A stretch of DNA of 40,304 bases from an uncultured Clostridia bacterium (GCA_937896885.1 CALBNX010000081.1:1-40304); one strand, 5' to 3'. Shown: positions 27,266 to 33,924, counted from the stretch's first letter. Notes: a model not told the origin generated them from the letters alone. Program-made: numbers and translations.

Positions 27266-27673
27266 ATGTCAAACTTTTTTTCACTTTTAATGATGGCACC
27301 TGCAGCTGAAGGTGATGCTGCAACAGGTGGTTCAGCACCAATGCTTATTATGATGGTTGTTCTTTTTGCAGCTATGTATTTCTTTACAATTAGACCACAG
27401 AAAAAACAGCAGAAGAAAGAACAAGAAATCCGTGAAAATACACAGATTGGTGATGAAATCACAACAATTGGTGGTATCTGCGGTAAGGTTGTTGCTGTTA
27501 AAGAAGATTCAATTGTTATTGAAACAGGTTCTGATAGAAATAAGATTAAGTTTATGAAATATGCAATTCAGACAAACCACACAGCTAATGAAAAAATCCA
27601 GGCTGAACGTGAAGCTGCAAGAGCAGCAATGGCTGAAAAGAAAGGCAAAAAGTCTAAAAAAGACGAAGAATAA
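27266..27673 (+). CDS. yajC: Preprotein translocase subunit YajC
   Basis: Accessory membrane protein of the Sec translocase. It has 135 aa: a short N-terminal segment rich in Ala/Gly, one transmembrane helix (about 25-43, MLIMMVVLFAAMYFFTI) and the typical cytoplasmic RPQKKQQKK followed by a small beta domain with GDEITTIGGICGKV. The C-terminal tail is highly charged (KKGKKSKKDEE). The ATG at 27266 follows GGAGG; an in-frame TTG at 27251 would overlap that SD. Confidence 0.95.
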   Translation: MSNFFSLLMMAPAAEGDAATGGSAPMLIMMVVLFAAMYFFTIRPQKKQQKKEQEIRENTQIGDEITTIGGICGKVVAVKEDSIVIETGSDRNKIKFMKYAIQTNHTANEKIQAEREAARAAMAEKKGKKSKKDEE

Positions 27674-27693
27674 TTTAACATAAAAAATGAGAT

Positions 27694-27730
27694 TCCCTCA
27701 TATTCTTTATTGAATGTGAGGGATTTTTTT
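27694..27730 (+). terminator. Terminator after yajC that contains the next gene's SD
   Basis: TCCCTCATATTC pairs with GAATGTGAGGGA (one G-U pair) across a short T-rich loop and is followed by seven T residues. The ATG of the next gene begins directly after the T-run, and its SD GAGGGA is the 3' arm of the hairpin. Confidence 0.8.
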
Positions 27731-28141
27731 ATGCGTAAAAAACTTGCTAAAAGAAAAGAATATCCAGAAATTGTTGAAAATCTTATCGGGATTATAATAT
27801 CATCAATAATTGGTATTGTAATAACGTTTTTGCTTTCGATTTTCTTTTCTTTTATTATAAATAAATCGCAGAATTTACCAGATAATCTTTCGTGGTATTT
27901 GATGGGTATAGTTCTTGTTGGTGCGCTAGTAAACGGCTTTCTTTCAACATTTAGATGCAAGTTAAAAGGCATTATTTCTGGTCTTGTTTCTGCAATTCCA
28001 TTTGCACTATATATAACAGTTGCATTGTTAGTGTTTTCTGATGGACAAATAGAAACTAAAACTGGAATTTTATATTTATTGATGTTTGTGACTTCTTCAA
28101 TTGGTGGCGTTTTAGGTGCAAATACAAAAAGACGAAAATAA
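27731..28141 (+). CDS. TIGR04086-type four-helix membrane protein
   Basis: A 136-residue protein with a basic N-terminus (MRKKLAKRK) and four hydrophobic helices (about 20-42, 54-72, 80-100, 110-128). Size, topology and location directly after yajC match the TIGR04086 family of uncharacterised clostridial membrane proteins. The role is unknown. The only SD, GAGGGA seven bases upstream of the ATG, is buried in the yajC terminator hairpin. Confidence 0.7.
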   Translation: MRKKLAKRKEYPEIVENLIGIIISSIIGIVITFLLSIFFSFIINKSQNLPDNLSWYLMGIVLVGALVNGFLSTFRCKLKGIISGLVSAIPFALYITVALLVFSDGQIETKTGILYLLMFVTSSIGGVLGANTKRRK

Positions 28142-28152
28142 GGAATGATTAA

Positions 28153-28791
28153 ATGTCAAAAGTATTAAGAGTAAAAAGACCATATCAAAAGGTAAAACCA
28201 AAAAAGAAGATGAATTTTGATTATATATTTAACGAGAAATATAAGGTAATTCTTTTATTTGTTTCAATAGCGTCAATTTTATTGGGTAGTTTTATATATA
28301 ATAATTTTAATAATTCATCGTTTACGCAGATAATAGAAAATAAAATAGTACTATTTGAATCTAAAGAACTGTTAAAAATATTATTGTTTTTTATTAAATC
28401 AGAACTAATTTACTTTGCTTTTGCAATGGTTATTGGAACAAGCTTTATAGGCGCACCATTAACTATTTTGCCAACATCTATAAGATGCATTATTACAGGC
28501 TTTTTAGGTGGATATATGTATAATGAATATGAACTTAAAGGCGTTTTATTCTGTTTGTTATTTATATTTCCATATACAGCAGTTGCAACCACATCGCTTT
28601 TATTTGCATCAAACGAGAGTATATATATGTCGGCTAAAAATTTTAACACAATAACAAATAAAAATACAGCTGACGATATATCTGTCAAGCTGTATTTATT
28701 AAGATATTTAATTTTGATAATTATTAATTGTATATGCGCATTATTTAATAGTTTGTTGATTGTTCTGTTTATTGATAAAATTAATCTTTGA
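28153..28791 (+). CDS. spoIIM: SpoIIM-like membrane protein
   Basis: A 212-residue multipass protein resembling stage II sporulation protein M, which works with SpoIID and SpoIIP in septal peptidoglycan removal during engulfment. It has a basic N-terminus (KRPYQKVKPKKK), a first helix at about 32-50, and the family-like core GTSFIGAPLTILPTSIRCIITGFLGGYMY, KGVLFCLLFIFPYTAVATTSLL, then a last helix at 184-208. The similarity is clear in the Gly/Pro-rich core but otherwise moderate. A neighbouring Xer recombinase gene, as also seen near spoIIM in Bacillus, supports the call. SD AAGGAATGA. The 3' end overlaps the convergent Xer gene by 11 bases with no terminator between. Confidence 0.78.
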   Translation: MSKVLRVKRPYQKVKPKKKMNFDYIFNEKYKVILLFVSIASILLGSFIYNNFNNSSFTQIIENKIVLFESKELLKILLFFIKSELIYFAFAMVIGTSFIGAPLTILPTSIRCIITGFLGGYMYNEYELKGVLFCLLFIFPYTAVATTSLLFASNESIYMSAKNFNTITNKNTADDISVKLYLLRYLILIIINCICALFNSLLIVLFIDKINL

Positions 28792-29758
28792 GTTTGATAT
28801 TTGCCAATGGGTTTGATTCTGATGCTTTCTTGAGTTGCTCATCAACAATATGAGTATAGATTTCTGTTGTACCCAAATTTTCATGACCAAGAATATCTTT
28901 TAATATGAGAACGTCAACATTGCCGTGTTGATACATAAGTGTTGCTGCTGTATGTCTTAATTTATGTACAGAATAGCCTTCAAGGCCACATTTTTCTAGA
29001 CAATCATAAACAATATGCTGAACTGTTTTTGGGCTTATGCGCTTGTTTCTACTGCTCAAAAACAAAGCATTTCTGTCGGTTGCTGGAACGCCGTTAACTG
29101 GTCTTACAGCCATGTATTGAGCAAATGCATTGAGACAAGCATCATTTAAATAAATAGTTCTTTCTTTATTACCTTTACCTGTAACCCTCAAGGTATGGTC
29201 ATCGCGGATATCGTTATAATTAAGACTAACTAATTCTGATAAACGCAAACCACAGTTCAAGAAAAATACAAGAATACAATAATCTCGTTCTTTGTGCTTG
29301 CCATCAACTGATTTTAATAGCTTTATGCTCTCTTCAAGTGTAAGATACTTGGGGAGAGATTTTTTTAACCTTGGAGAGTCTAAAAATTCCATTGGGTTAT
29401 TTTCTATTATGTTTTTTTGCTTATCAAGATATTTAAAGAAAGTTCTTAAACAAGATACTTTGCGCGCTCTTGCAGCTTCTTGATTATCTCTTTCATTTTT
29501 ACAATATGAAAGAAAAGCATAAGCATCATTTAAAGTAACTGTTTTTACAAAATCTTTGTCAATATCTAAAATGTCTATCTCTTCAAAGTCAGCAGTAGGG
29601 GGGACTAAACCACGGTATTGCTTAAGAAATTTAAAGAAAAGCCTTAAATCTGAAGAATACTCTTCAATAGTTAAAACTGATTTATTTTTAATAACATCGA
29701 GATAAACTAAAAAGTCTTTAATGATTACTGGAAGTCCTATATAATTTATTTTTTTCAT
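28781..29758 (-). CDS. xerD: Tyrosine recombinase of the XerC/XerD family
   Basis: A 325-residue integrase with an N-terminal SAM-like core-binding domain (about 10-120) and a C-terminal catalytic domain. The catalytic set is complete: Arg172 (CGLRLSEL), Lys195 (TGKGNKER), His265 and Arg268 (HKLRH), His292 (LGH) and Tyr301 (EIYTH). Length and composition fit a chromosomal Xer protein for dimer resolution more than a phage integrase, and the neighbouring spoIIM supports this. Whether it is XerC or XerD cannot be told by eye. SD AGGTGA. A perfect 17-base palindrome lies just upstream of the SD. Confidence 0.85.
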   Translation of the reverse strand: MKKINYIGLPVIIKDFLVYLDVIKNKSVLTIEEYSSDLRLFFKFLKQYRGLVPPTADFEEIDILDIDKDFVKTVTLNDAYAFLSYCKNERDNQEAARARKVSCLRTFFKYLDKQKNIIENNPMEFLDSPRLKKSLPKYLTLEESIKLLKSVDGKHKERDYCILVFFLNCGLRLSELVSLNYNDIRDDHTLRVTGKGNKERTIYLNDACLNAFAQYMAVRPVNGVPATDRNALFLSSRNKRISPKTVQHIVYDCLEKCGLEGYSVHKLRHTAATLMYQHGNVDVLILKDILGHENLGTTEIYTHIVDEQLKKASESNPLANIKLKD

Positions 29759-29767
29759 AATATCACC

Positions 29768-29784
29768 TGTGAAACTGTTTCACA
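29768..29784. promoter_or_regulatory. 17-base perfect palindrome abutting the xerD SD
   Basis: TGTGAAACTGTTTCACA: eight-base arms around a single central T. The xerD SD starts right at its edge (it shares the CACAGGTGA run on the minus strand). The one-base centre is too tight for an RNA hairpin at full length, so a dimeric repressor site is more likely. Confidence 0.45.
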
Positions 29785-30196
29785 AAGCTGTAAAACAATT
29801 AATTATTAAAATTTTCTTAAATGTATTTGTTCATATATCTTTTAATAATAGGGATAGGTAAACATCCTATTATTCTTTAAAGATTGAAGAAAGTAGTGCA
29901 TCTAGCATTTAAAACAATCTATGTATGTATTGATTGTACTAAAATATAATTTTTTCTTATTTTTAATAAAAATTATTTCTACTAATCATAATACATCAAA
30001 TTAAACAGAAATTAAAGAATTTTTGTAAAAAAATAAAAAACAAAATCTGATAGAAATTTTTAAAATGATACAGAGTACAAATCGAAAAAAGTTATCGAAT
30101 TTTATTTTTGTGAAAGCATAAAAGTAACAAAAAATAAAAATTTGAATAACGATAAAATGTTTGCAATTTTTTTAGTCTAATATAAGTAGTTTGTGG

Positions 30197-30268
30197 CTAT
30201 ATAGTAGCACAAAAGTGAAAAATAGTTAAAATCCATAAAATAAGGCTATTTACCGATAAAAAGCCCAT
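30197..30268 (-). CDS. Possible 23-codon hydrophobic micro-ORF
   Basis: ATG...TAG reading frame beginning MGFLSVNSLILW and ending TIFHFCATI, hydrophobic enough for one membrane helix. It starts about 55 bases downstream of the expected start of the consensus promoter at 30330-30358. The nearest purine-rich stretch (GGGAA) is too close to the ATG for a good SD, and another (AGGGGAAG) is too far. It may be chance; the downstream hairpin GGCT...AGCC overlaps its first codons. Confidence 0.2.
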   Translation of the reverse strand: MGFLSVNSLILWILTIFHFCATI

Positions 30269-30329
30269 ATTTCCCGTATTTTGTATAATCTTTCTTCCCC
30301 TACTTGATACAAAATATTTATTTTGTATA

Positions 30330-30358
30330 ATTATATAATAAGTTTTCGACATTGTCAA
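30330..30358 (-). promoter_or_regulatory. Orphan consensus sigma-A promoter in the AT-rich gap
   Basis: On the minus strand a perfect TTGACA, a 17-base spacer and a perfect TATAAT, followed at the expected start site by a palindrome with arms TACAAAATA and TATTTTGTA (30308-30327). It points toward xerD, 570 bases away; no closer normal-sized gene is present. Confidence 0.65.
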
Positions 30359-30406
30359 CAATTAGAATAAGTTTTCAACATGCTTATTTCCCCTATGAAT
30401 TTGGAC

Positions 30407-30451
30407 AAAAAAATTCCATAGGCAAACGATTTGTCAAATGCCTATGGAATT
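30407..30451 (-). terminator. Terminator of the GNAT/HD operon
   Basis: AATTCCATAGGCA pairs with TGCCTATGGAATT across a 14-base loop, and on the minus strand seven T residues follow. It lies immediately after the HD gene stop. Confidence 0.85.
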
Positions 30452-30455
30452 AAAC

Positions 30456-31085
30456 TTATTTAATAATATTTACTTTTAAATACTTTGTCTTAAATTTTTC
30501 TTTATCATTTATAAGATTTGTAATTTCATTTCTGAACTGATTGTATTCTTCATCTACAACATAATGTTTTGCATAGCCATCAGTTCCGTATTTATCCTTA
30601 GTATGACTATAAGCTCGTTCAACTATCTCATTAATATTAAGATTTGGCTGATGTTTCATTGTATATGCGTGAGTTCTTTTTAGAAATTCTTCAACATCGG
30701 TTGAACGGTCTGCAGAAGAAATAATTTTACCGTAATTACTTCGAGGAATATTTTCAGATGATGCTCTATGGTCTTCTATCCCCTCTTTGATTATGATTCG
30801 TTCCTCTTCACTAAAGAATTGCTTCATATCTTCATTTTCATAAAACATATTTGCTGATAAAACTTCGTGATTATTTTTATCAATGTGATGAGCAATATCG
30901 TGAAAAGCTGCAATAGTATATAAAATGTTCAAATCAATGTTATCAAACTGTTCAGCAAACTTAATACAACGATTAATTACATATTTAACATGCTCCAAAT
31001 TATGACCGTCATCATTCTTTGAATATTCAGTTAGAATACTTGTTTCAATATATTCTTTTAATTTATAATTCACTAACCTATCCAT
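30456..31085 (-). CDS. HD-domain phosphohydrolase-like protein
   Basis: A 209-residue protein with an HD metal-binding pattern: His32 (HNLEHV), His62-Asp63 (AAFHDIAHH), His106 (EDHRAS) and Asp126 (SSADRS). HD proteins of this size hydrolyse nucleotides or other phosphate esters; the substrate here is not known. It is the last gene of the minus-strand operon and starts three bases after the glycosylase/GNAT stop with a poor SD, so it is probably translated by coupling. Confidence 0.82.
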   Translation of the reverse strand: MDRLVNYKLKEYIETSILTEYSKNDDGHNLEHVKYVINRCIKFAEQFDNIDLNILYTIAAFHDIAHHIDKNNHEVLSANMFYENEDMKQFFSEEERIIIKEGIEDHRASSENIPRSNYGKIISSADRSTDVEEFLKRTHAYTMKHQPNLNINEIVERAYSHTKDKYGTDGYAKHYVVDEEYNQFRNEITNLINDKEKFKTKYLKVNIIK

Positions 31086-31088
31086 AAA

Positions 31089-32042
31089 TCATTTTTCCAA
31101 TTTTAAATACATTTCTTGAGCTTTTGGAATATATCCAAGTTTTTCATATAAGGTTATTGCCCTTGAATTATTTGAAAGAACGTCAAGGTTTATAAAATTA
31201 CAATTATGTTCTTTTGCCCAATCTTTTGCAGAATTCATAAGAGCAGTCCCAAACCCTTTATCACGATGTTTTTCAGTTACAATTAAATCCATTATGTAGC
31301 AGTATTTCCCGGGAACAATAAACGAAAAATCTGGTCTAACTTTAATCTGTAACAAAATAAATCCAACAACCTCATTGTCATTTTCATAAACAAGAATATC
31401 AGATTCATCATTTACAATTATTTTCTCGATAAAGTCTATACTTTGGTCACCTACTTTAATAAAATCAGGAATCAATTCAGACATTTCCTTAAATTGCTCA
31501 CGATACAATTTTAAAATTGAAGATAAATCATCAATTGTTGCTTTTCTGACCATATTTCTATTCCTTTCCAACACAATATTTTTCCATTCATTTATTAGTT
31601 TCTCTAAACTCCATCCTGCGTTTGCAGGAGATGTTGACGGAAGACATATTGCATCTCTGTTTATTGAATTACGAATATATTTATTGTAATATTTTTCTGC
31701 GGTTTTGCCGTTAACAAAGATTTGTTTTATGTCAGCGTTATCAAGAATTTCTGTTAAATCATTTGCAACAACATTTTTAATTGAACTGTCAGAACTACCT
31801 GTAATATCGCAGGATGCAATAACATCCCATAACGCAATATTATTTGATAATAAAAAAATCTTTTTCTCGTCAACAGTTATGGGTGTTTTTTGTCCCAAAA
31901 CTGTTGAAATTACTTTCCAGAATCTGTTTTGCGGATGTCCATAAAAGAACATCTGCTCACGGGATTTTACAGACGGAAAACTACCAAGAATAAGTACTTT
32001 TGAATTTTTATCATATAAAGGCGGAAATGGATGTTTTTCCAT
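31089..32042 (-). CDS. Fusion: hypoxanthine/uracil-type DNA glycosylase + GNAT acetyltransferase
   Basis: A 317-residue two-domain protein. Residues 1-162 resemble the UDG-superfamily DNA-deoxyinosine glycosylase group: VLILGSFPSVKSREQMFFYG, HPQNRFW, and the C-terminal active-site-like LPSTSPANAGW. Residues 163-317 form a GNAT domain with an acetyl-CoA loop in EKHRDKGFGTALMNSA and ALYEKLGY. At the junction Met163 is preceded by an SD-like AAAGGAA eight bases upstream (31561-31567), as if two genes with their own signals had merged by loss of a stop. The GNAT part could thus also be made alone from 31553. Substrates are unknown. Confidence 0.8.
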   Translation of the reverse strand: MEKHPFPPLYDKNSKVLILGSFPSVKSREQMFFYGHPQNRFWKVISTVLGQKTPITVDEKKIFLLSNNIALWDVIASCDITGSSDSSIKNVVANDLTEILDNADIKQIFVNGKTAEKYYNKYIRNSINRDAICLPSTSPANAGWSLEKLINEWKNIVLERNRNMVRKATIDDLSSILKLYREQFKEMSELIPDFIKVGDQSIDFIEKIIVNDESDILVYENDNEVVGFILLQIKVRPDFSFIVPGKYCYIMDLIVTEKHRDKGFGTALMNSAKDWAKEHNCNFINLDVLSNNSRAITLYEKLGYIPKAQEMYLKLEK

Positions 32043-32047
32043 AATTG

Positions 32048-32482
32048 TTATAAAACCTTTCTCATATAATTTGGCTCATATTCAACATATCCATGCTTAG
32101 GATAAAACTGCCAGGATTCATAAAAGTGTTCTTTGTCACCAAGATGTACAATAACAGCTTTTTTGCCAATTGATTTAAGATAATCTTCTGCTGTATTTAA
32201 AAGAGCAGTACCTATCCCCTGATGTTTCATATTGTATTTTACAAATAATCTATGTAATACAACATCATCAGTATTTTCAACTGTATTGTAACCCACACTA
32301 CCAATAACTCTGTCATTATCATCAACAGCAATCCAGAACATATCACCTTTTTCAAAATAGTTCTTTTGAACATCGAGCAAATCTTCATTAAGTCCCGGCA
32401 CTCTGCCGAGTGCATTTTTTGCTTCAAGTATCATAAATATCAGGTCATCACGATATTTCGGTTCAAATTTGATTATTTGCAT
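32048..32482 (-). CDS. GNAT-family N-acetyltransferase
   Basis: A 144-residue protein spanning one GNAT domain: a beta-strand core with VIGSVGYNTVE, VLHRLFVKYNMKHQGIGTALLNTAEDYLKS (acetyl-CoA binding Q/RxxGxG/A as HQGIGTA) and a C-terminal FYPKHGYVEYEPNYM. The substrate cannot be predicted. It starts one base after the kinase stop, with AAGGTGA inside the end of the kinase gene as SD. Confidence 0.88.
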   Translation of the reverse strand: MQIIKFEPKYRDDLIFMILEAKNALGRVPGLNEDLLDVQKNYFEKGDMFWIAVDDNDRVIGSVGYNTVENTDDVVLHRLFVKYNMKHQGIGTALLNTAEDYLKSIGKKAVIVHLGDKEHFYESWQFYPKHGYVEYEPNYMRKVL

Positions 32483-32483
32483 A

Positions 32484-32975
32484 TTATTTCACCTTGCTAA
32501 TAAACCTGTCTGCTTCTTCTCTTGATTTGAATATTATAACTTGTTTTTCTGCTTTGTACTTATCAATTAACTCATAAATATACGGTAATGTTTTTTCAGA
32601 AAATTCTTCGATAAATTGTTTAAATTCAGGGTCTAATTCTGTTTCAATCCACGGCAAGTCATAACGACCTTTACCAATTCTTTCGGTTGCACCTTGCAGA
32701 CACACCTCTGTCGGTAAATCAAAAAGAAAAACTGTGTCACACTCTTTTAGTCGCATTTCTATGGTTCTTTTGTAATTGCCGTCAATTATCCATTTATCTT
32801 TGTTGAATATTTCAATTATTCTTTCGTCAAAATCTTCTCTTGAAATATGCGTTTTGTCAGGCTTATGCCATATCGCATCAAGATAATACAACGGTAATTC
32901 TGTACATTTATGCAGTTTTTCAGCAAAAGTTGTTTTACCCGAACCGGGACAACCGATTATGATAATCTTATTCAT
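32484..32975 (-). CDS. P-loop kinase of the FlaR/topology-modulation type
   Basis: A 163-residue AAA/adenylate-kinase-like protein with Walker A GCPGSGKTT at 8-16, LYYLDAIWHKP near 29-39 and the lid-like ERIGKGRYDLPW. This pattern matches small proteins annotated as topology modulation protein (FlaR), whose substrate and real function are unclear. SD GAGGAT; nine bases after the upstream GNAT gene in the same operon. Confidence 0.82.
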   Translation of the reverse strand: MNKIIIIGCPGSGKTTFAEKLHKCTELPLYYLDAIWHKPDKTHISREDFDERIIEIFNKDKWIIDGNYKRTIEMRLKECDTVFLFDLPTEVCLQGATERIGKGRYDLPWIETELDPEFKQFIEEFSEKTLPYIYELIDKYKAEKQVIIFKSREEADRFISKVK

Positions 32976-32984
32976 TTTATATCC

Positions 32985-33536
32985 TCATAAATATCTCTGC
33001 ATAAAAATCTTGTTTTGATATGTACCATCTTTCAATTTATAAGCATCTGGAATTTTTGCAACAATTTCAAAACCAAATTTCTCATAAAGTGCCTGTCCTC
33101 GTTCATTGCCCTCTACAAATGATAATTCAAGTATTTCTGTTGAATCGTGCTCTTTAGCAATTTTTATGAGAATATCAAACATCGTCGAACCGATACCAAT
33201 ATTCCAATATTTTTTGATTATAGCAATTCCAAGTCCTGCTCTATGAAACGTTTTCTTGTCATTAAAAAATGTAATATCACAAGAACCTATAATCTTGTCA
33301 TCAATGTAACAAGCTATTATAAGATTGTTATCAGATTCTCGATTATCAAGAATCCATTTTGCTTCATTCTCGATGGTCATATCACTCCAATCCACATCGT
33401 CCTTCATTAAGAATGATGTTTCACCGCTTGAAGTTTTAATGCACTCAAGCATTTGTTCTGCATCGTGTATTTCAGGTGTTTTTAAGATAGCGGTTGTACC
33501 ATTTTTTAATATAATTCTCTTTTCATCAAATATCAT
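32985..33536 (-). CDS. GNAT-family N-acetyltransferase, first gene of attenuated operon
   Basis: A 183-residue acetyltransferase with IIGSCDITFFNDKKTFHRAGLGIAI, KKYWNIGIGSTMFDILIKIA (acetyl-CoA loop NIGIGS) and the GNERGQALYEKFGF signature common in RimI/RimL-like and antibiotic-acetylating members. The substrate is not predictable. SD GGAGG eight bases upstream, right after the leader terminator. It is the first structural gene behind the short-ORF leader. Confidence 0.88.
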   Translation of the reverse strand: MIFDEKRIILKNGTTAILKTPEIHDAEQMLECIKTSSGETSFLMKDDVDWSDMTIENEAKWILDNRESDNNLIIACYIDDKIIGSCDITFFNDKKTFHRAGLGIAIIKKYWNIGIGSTMFDILIKIAKEHDSTEILELSFVEGNERGQALYEKFGFEIVAKIPDAYKLKDGTYQNKIFMQRYL

Positions 33537-33550
33537 TTAAAAGTCCTCCA

Positions 33551-33586
33551 ATAAAAATAAGCATCTCCGTTAGATTACGGAGATGC
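33551..33586 (-). terminator. Leader terminator (putative attenuator) of the GNAT operon
   Basis: On the minus strand GCATCTCCGT and ACGGAGATGC form a perfect ten-base-pair stem with loop AATCTA, followed by TTATTTTTATT. It lies 26 bases after the leader-ORF stop and directly before the SD of the first GNAT gene. Confidence 0.8.
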
Positions 33587-33612
33587 CTGTGAGTTTAGAA
33601 AGATATTCTACA

Positions 33613-33669
33613 TCAATCGCAAACGGACAAAACGGCTCTCCAAGTCATAAGATTAAGATTCATCATCAT
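33613..33669 (-). CDS. 18-codon leader peptide upstream of the GNAT operon
   Basis: ATG-TGA frame encoding MMMNLNLMTWRAVLSVCD, with a strong SD AGGTGG five bases before the first of three consecutive ATGs. It starts about 26 bases after the predicted transcription start. GGACAAAA at the start codon (33669-33676) can pair with TTTTGTCC near its end (33625-33632), extended by CAAAC (33688-33692) with GTTTG (33620-33624), leaving the SD in a bulge. GGAGAGCC inside it (33634-33641) can pair instead with the terminator's 5' arm. This layout suggests a regulatory peptide; the protein product itself resembles no family I recognise. Confidence 0.55.
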   Translation of the reverse strand: MMMNLNLMTWRAVLSVCD

Positions 33670-33701
33670 TTTGTCCACCTGCCTTTCGTTTGTTTTTGTA
33701 T

Positions 33702-33730
33702 ATTTTAACAATATAGCAGAATATTGTCAA
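33702..33730 (-). promoter_or_regulatory. Sigma-A promoter of the GNAT operon leader
   Basis: On the minus strand a perfect TTGACA, a 17-base spacer and TAAAAT. The -35 box begins four bases after the stop of the upstream small gene; no terminator separates them, so read-through from the cwlD operon would also pass the attenuator. Confidence 0.75.
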
Positions 33731-33734
33731 TAGA

Positions 33735-33923
33735 CTATTTACTAATTTTCTTTGCTACAAAATCAATACCTTTCTCTGCTGTTTTTGCAAGTTTTTCAGG
33801 TGATACTTTTTTCTTTTGTTTTAATGGCTGACCATATTTTTTTGTCATTTTCTGGACTTTTGATAAAACAATTCCCATTGTAGTTGCTGCACCCAAATAT
33901 GCTATTAAATAACCTTTTTTCAT
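33735..33923 (-). CDS. Small single-helix membrane protein, function unknown
   Basis: A 62-residue protein beginning MKKGYLIAYLGAATTMGIVL with one predicted membrane helix (about 4-22) and a lysine-rich cytoplasmic tail containing KKVSPEKLAKTAEKG. The ATG at 33923 was chosen since SD GGTGA lies just upstream, within the end of the preceding gene; a GTG nine bases earlier is also in frame. It is the last gene of the cwlD-radA unit. I do not recognise the family. Confidence 0.6.
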   Translation of the reverse strand: MKKGYLIAYLGAATTMGIVLSKVQKMTKKYGQPLKQKKKVSPEKLAKTAEKGIDFVAKKISK

Positions 33924-33924
33924 T

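Larger units (their letters stand above)
29759..30455. other. 697-base very AT-rich gap upstream of the Xer gene
   Basis: No protein gene of normal size. Visible items are the palindrome 29768-29784, a hairpin AATAATAGG / CCTATTATT (29844-29874), an ACAATC / GATTGT inverted repeat (29914-29937), a micro-ORF on the minus strand (30197-30268), a stem GGCT/AGCC hairpin (30243-30264), a palindrome with nine-base arms (30308-30327), a consensus minus-strand promoter (30330-30358), two 16-base direct repeats (30337-30352, 30366-30381) and the terminator of the HD gene at the right end. No insertion-sequence ends, tRNA or recombinase target were recognised. Confidence 0.6.

Noticed and set aside
30304..30331. 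Plus-strand promoter TTGATA-N16-TATAAT.
   Set aside because: It lies within the palindromic region of the minus-strand promoter and no plus-strand gene follows for several kilobases.
30337..30381. Repeats AATAAGTTTTCRACAT considered as DnaA boxes or a replication origin.
   Set aside because: On the minus strand they read TGTYGAAAA, one base off a DnaA-box variant, but there are only two, and no dnaA/dnaN or cluster of boxes is near.
29759..30455. A dif site for the neighbouring Xer recombinase.
   Set aside because: No sequence with the paired 11-base arms around a 6-base centre typical of Firmicute dif sites was found; dif is normally near the replication terminus and not required beside the gene.
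29759..33730. The Xer gene plus accessory operon as an integrated mobile element.
   Set aside because: No direct-repeat att sites, tRNA gene, phage or transfer genes; the Xer gene lies in a usual chromosomal context beside spoIIM.
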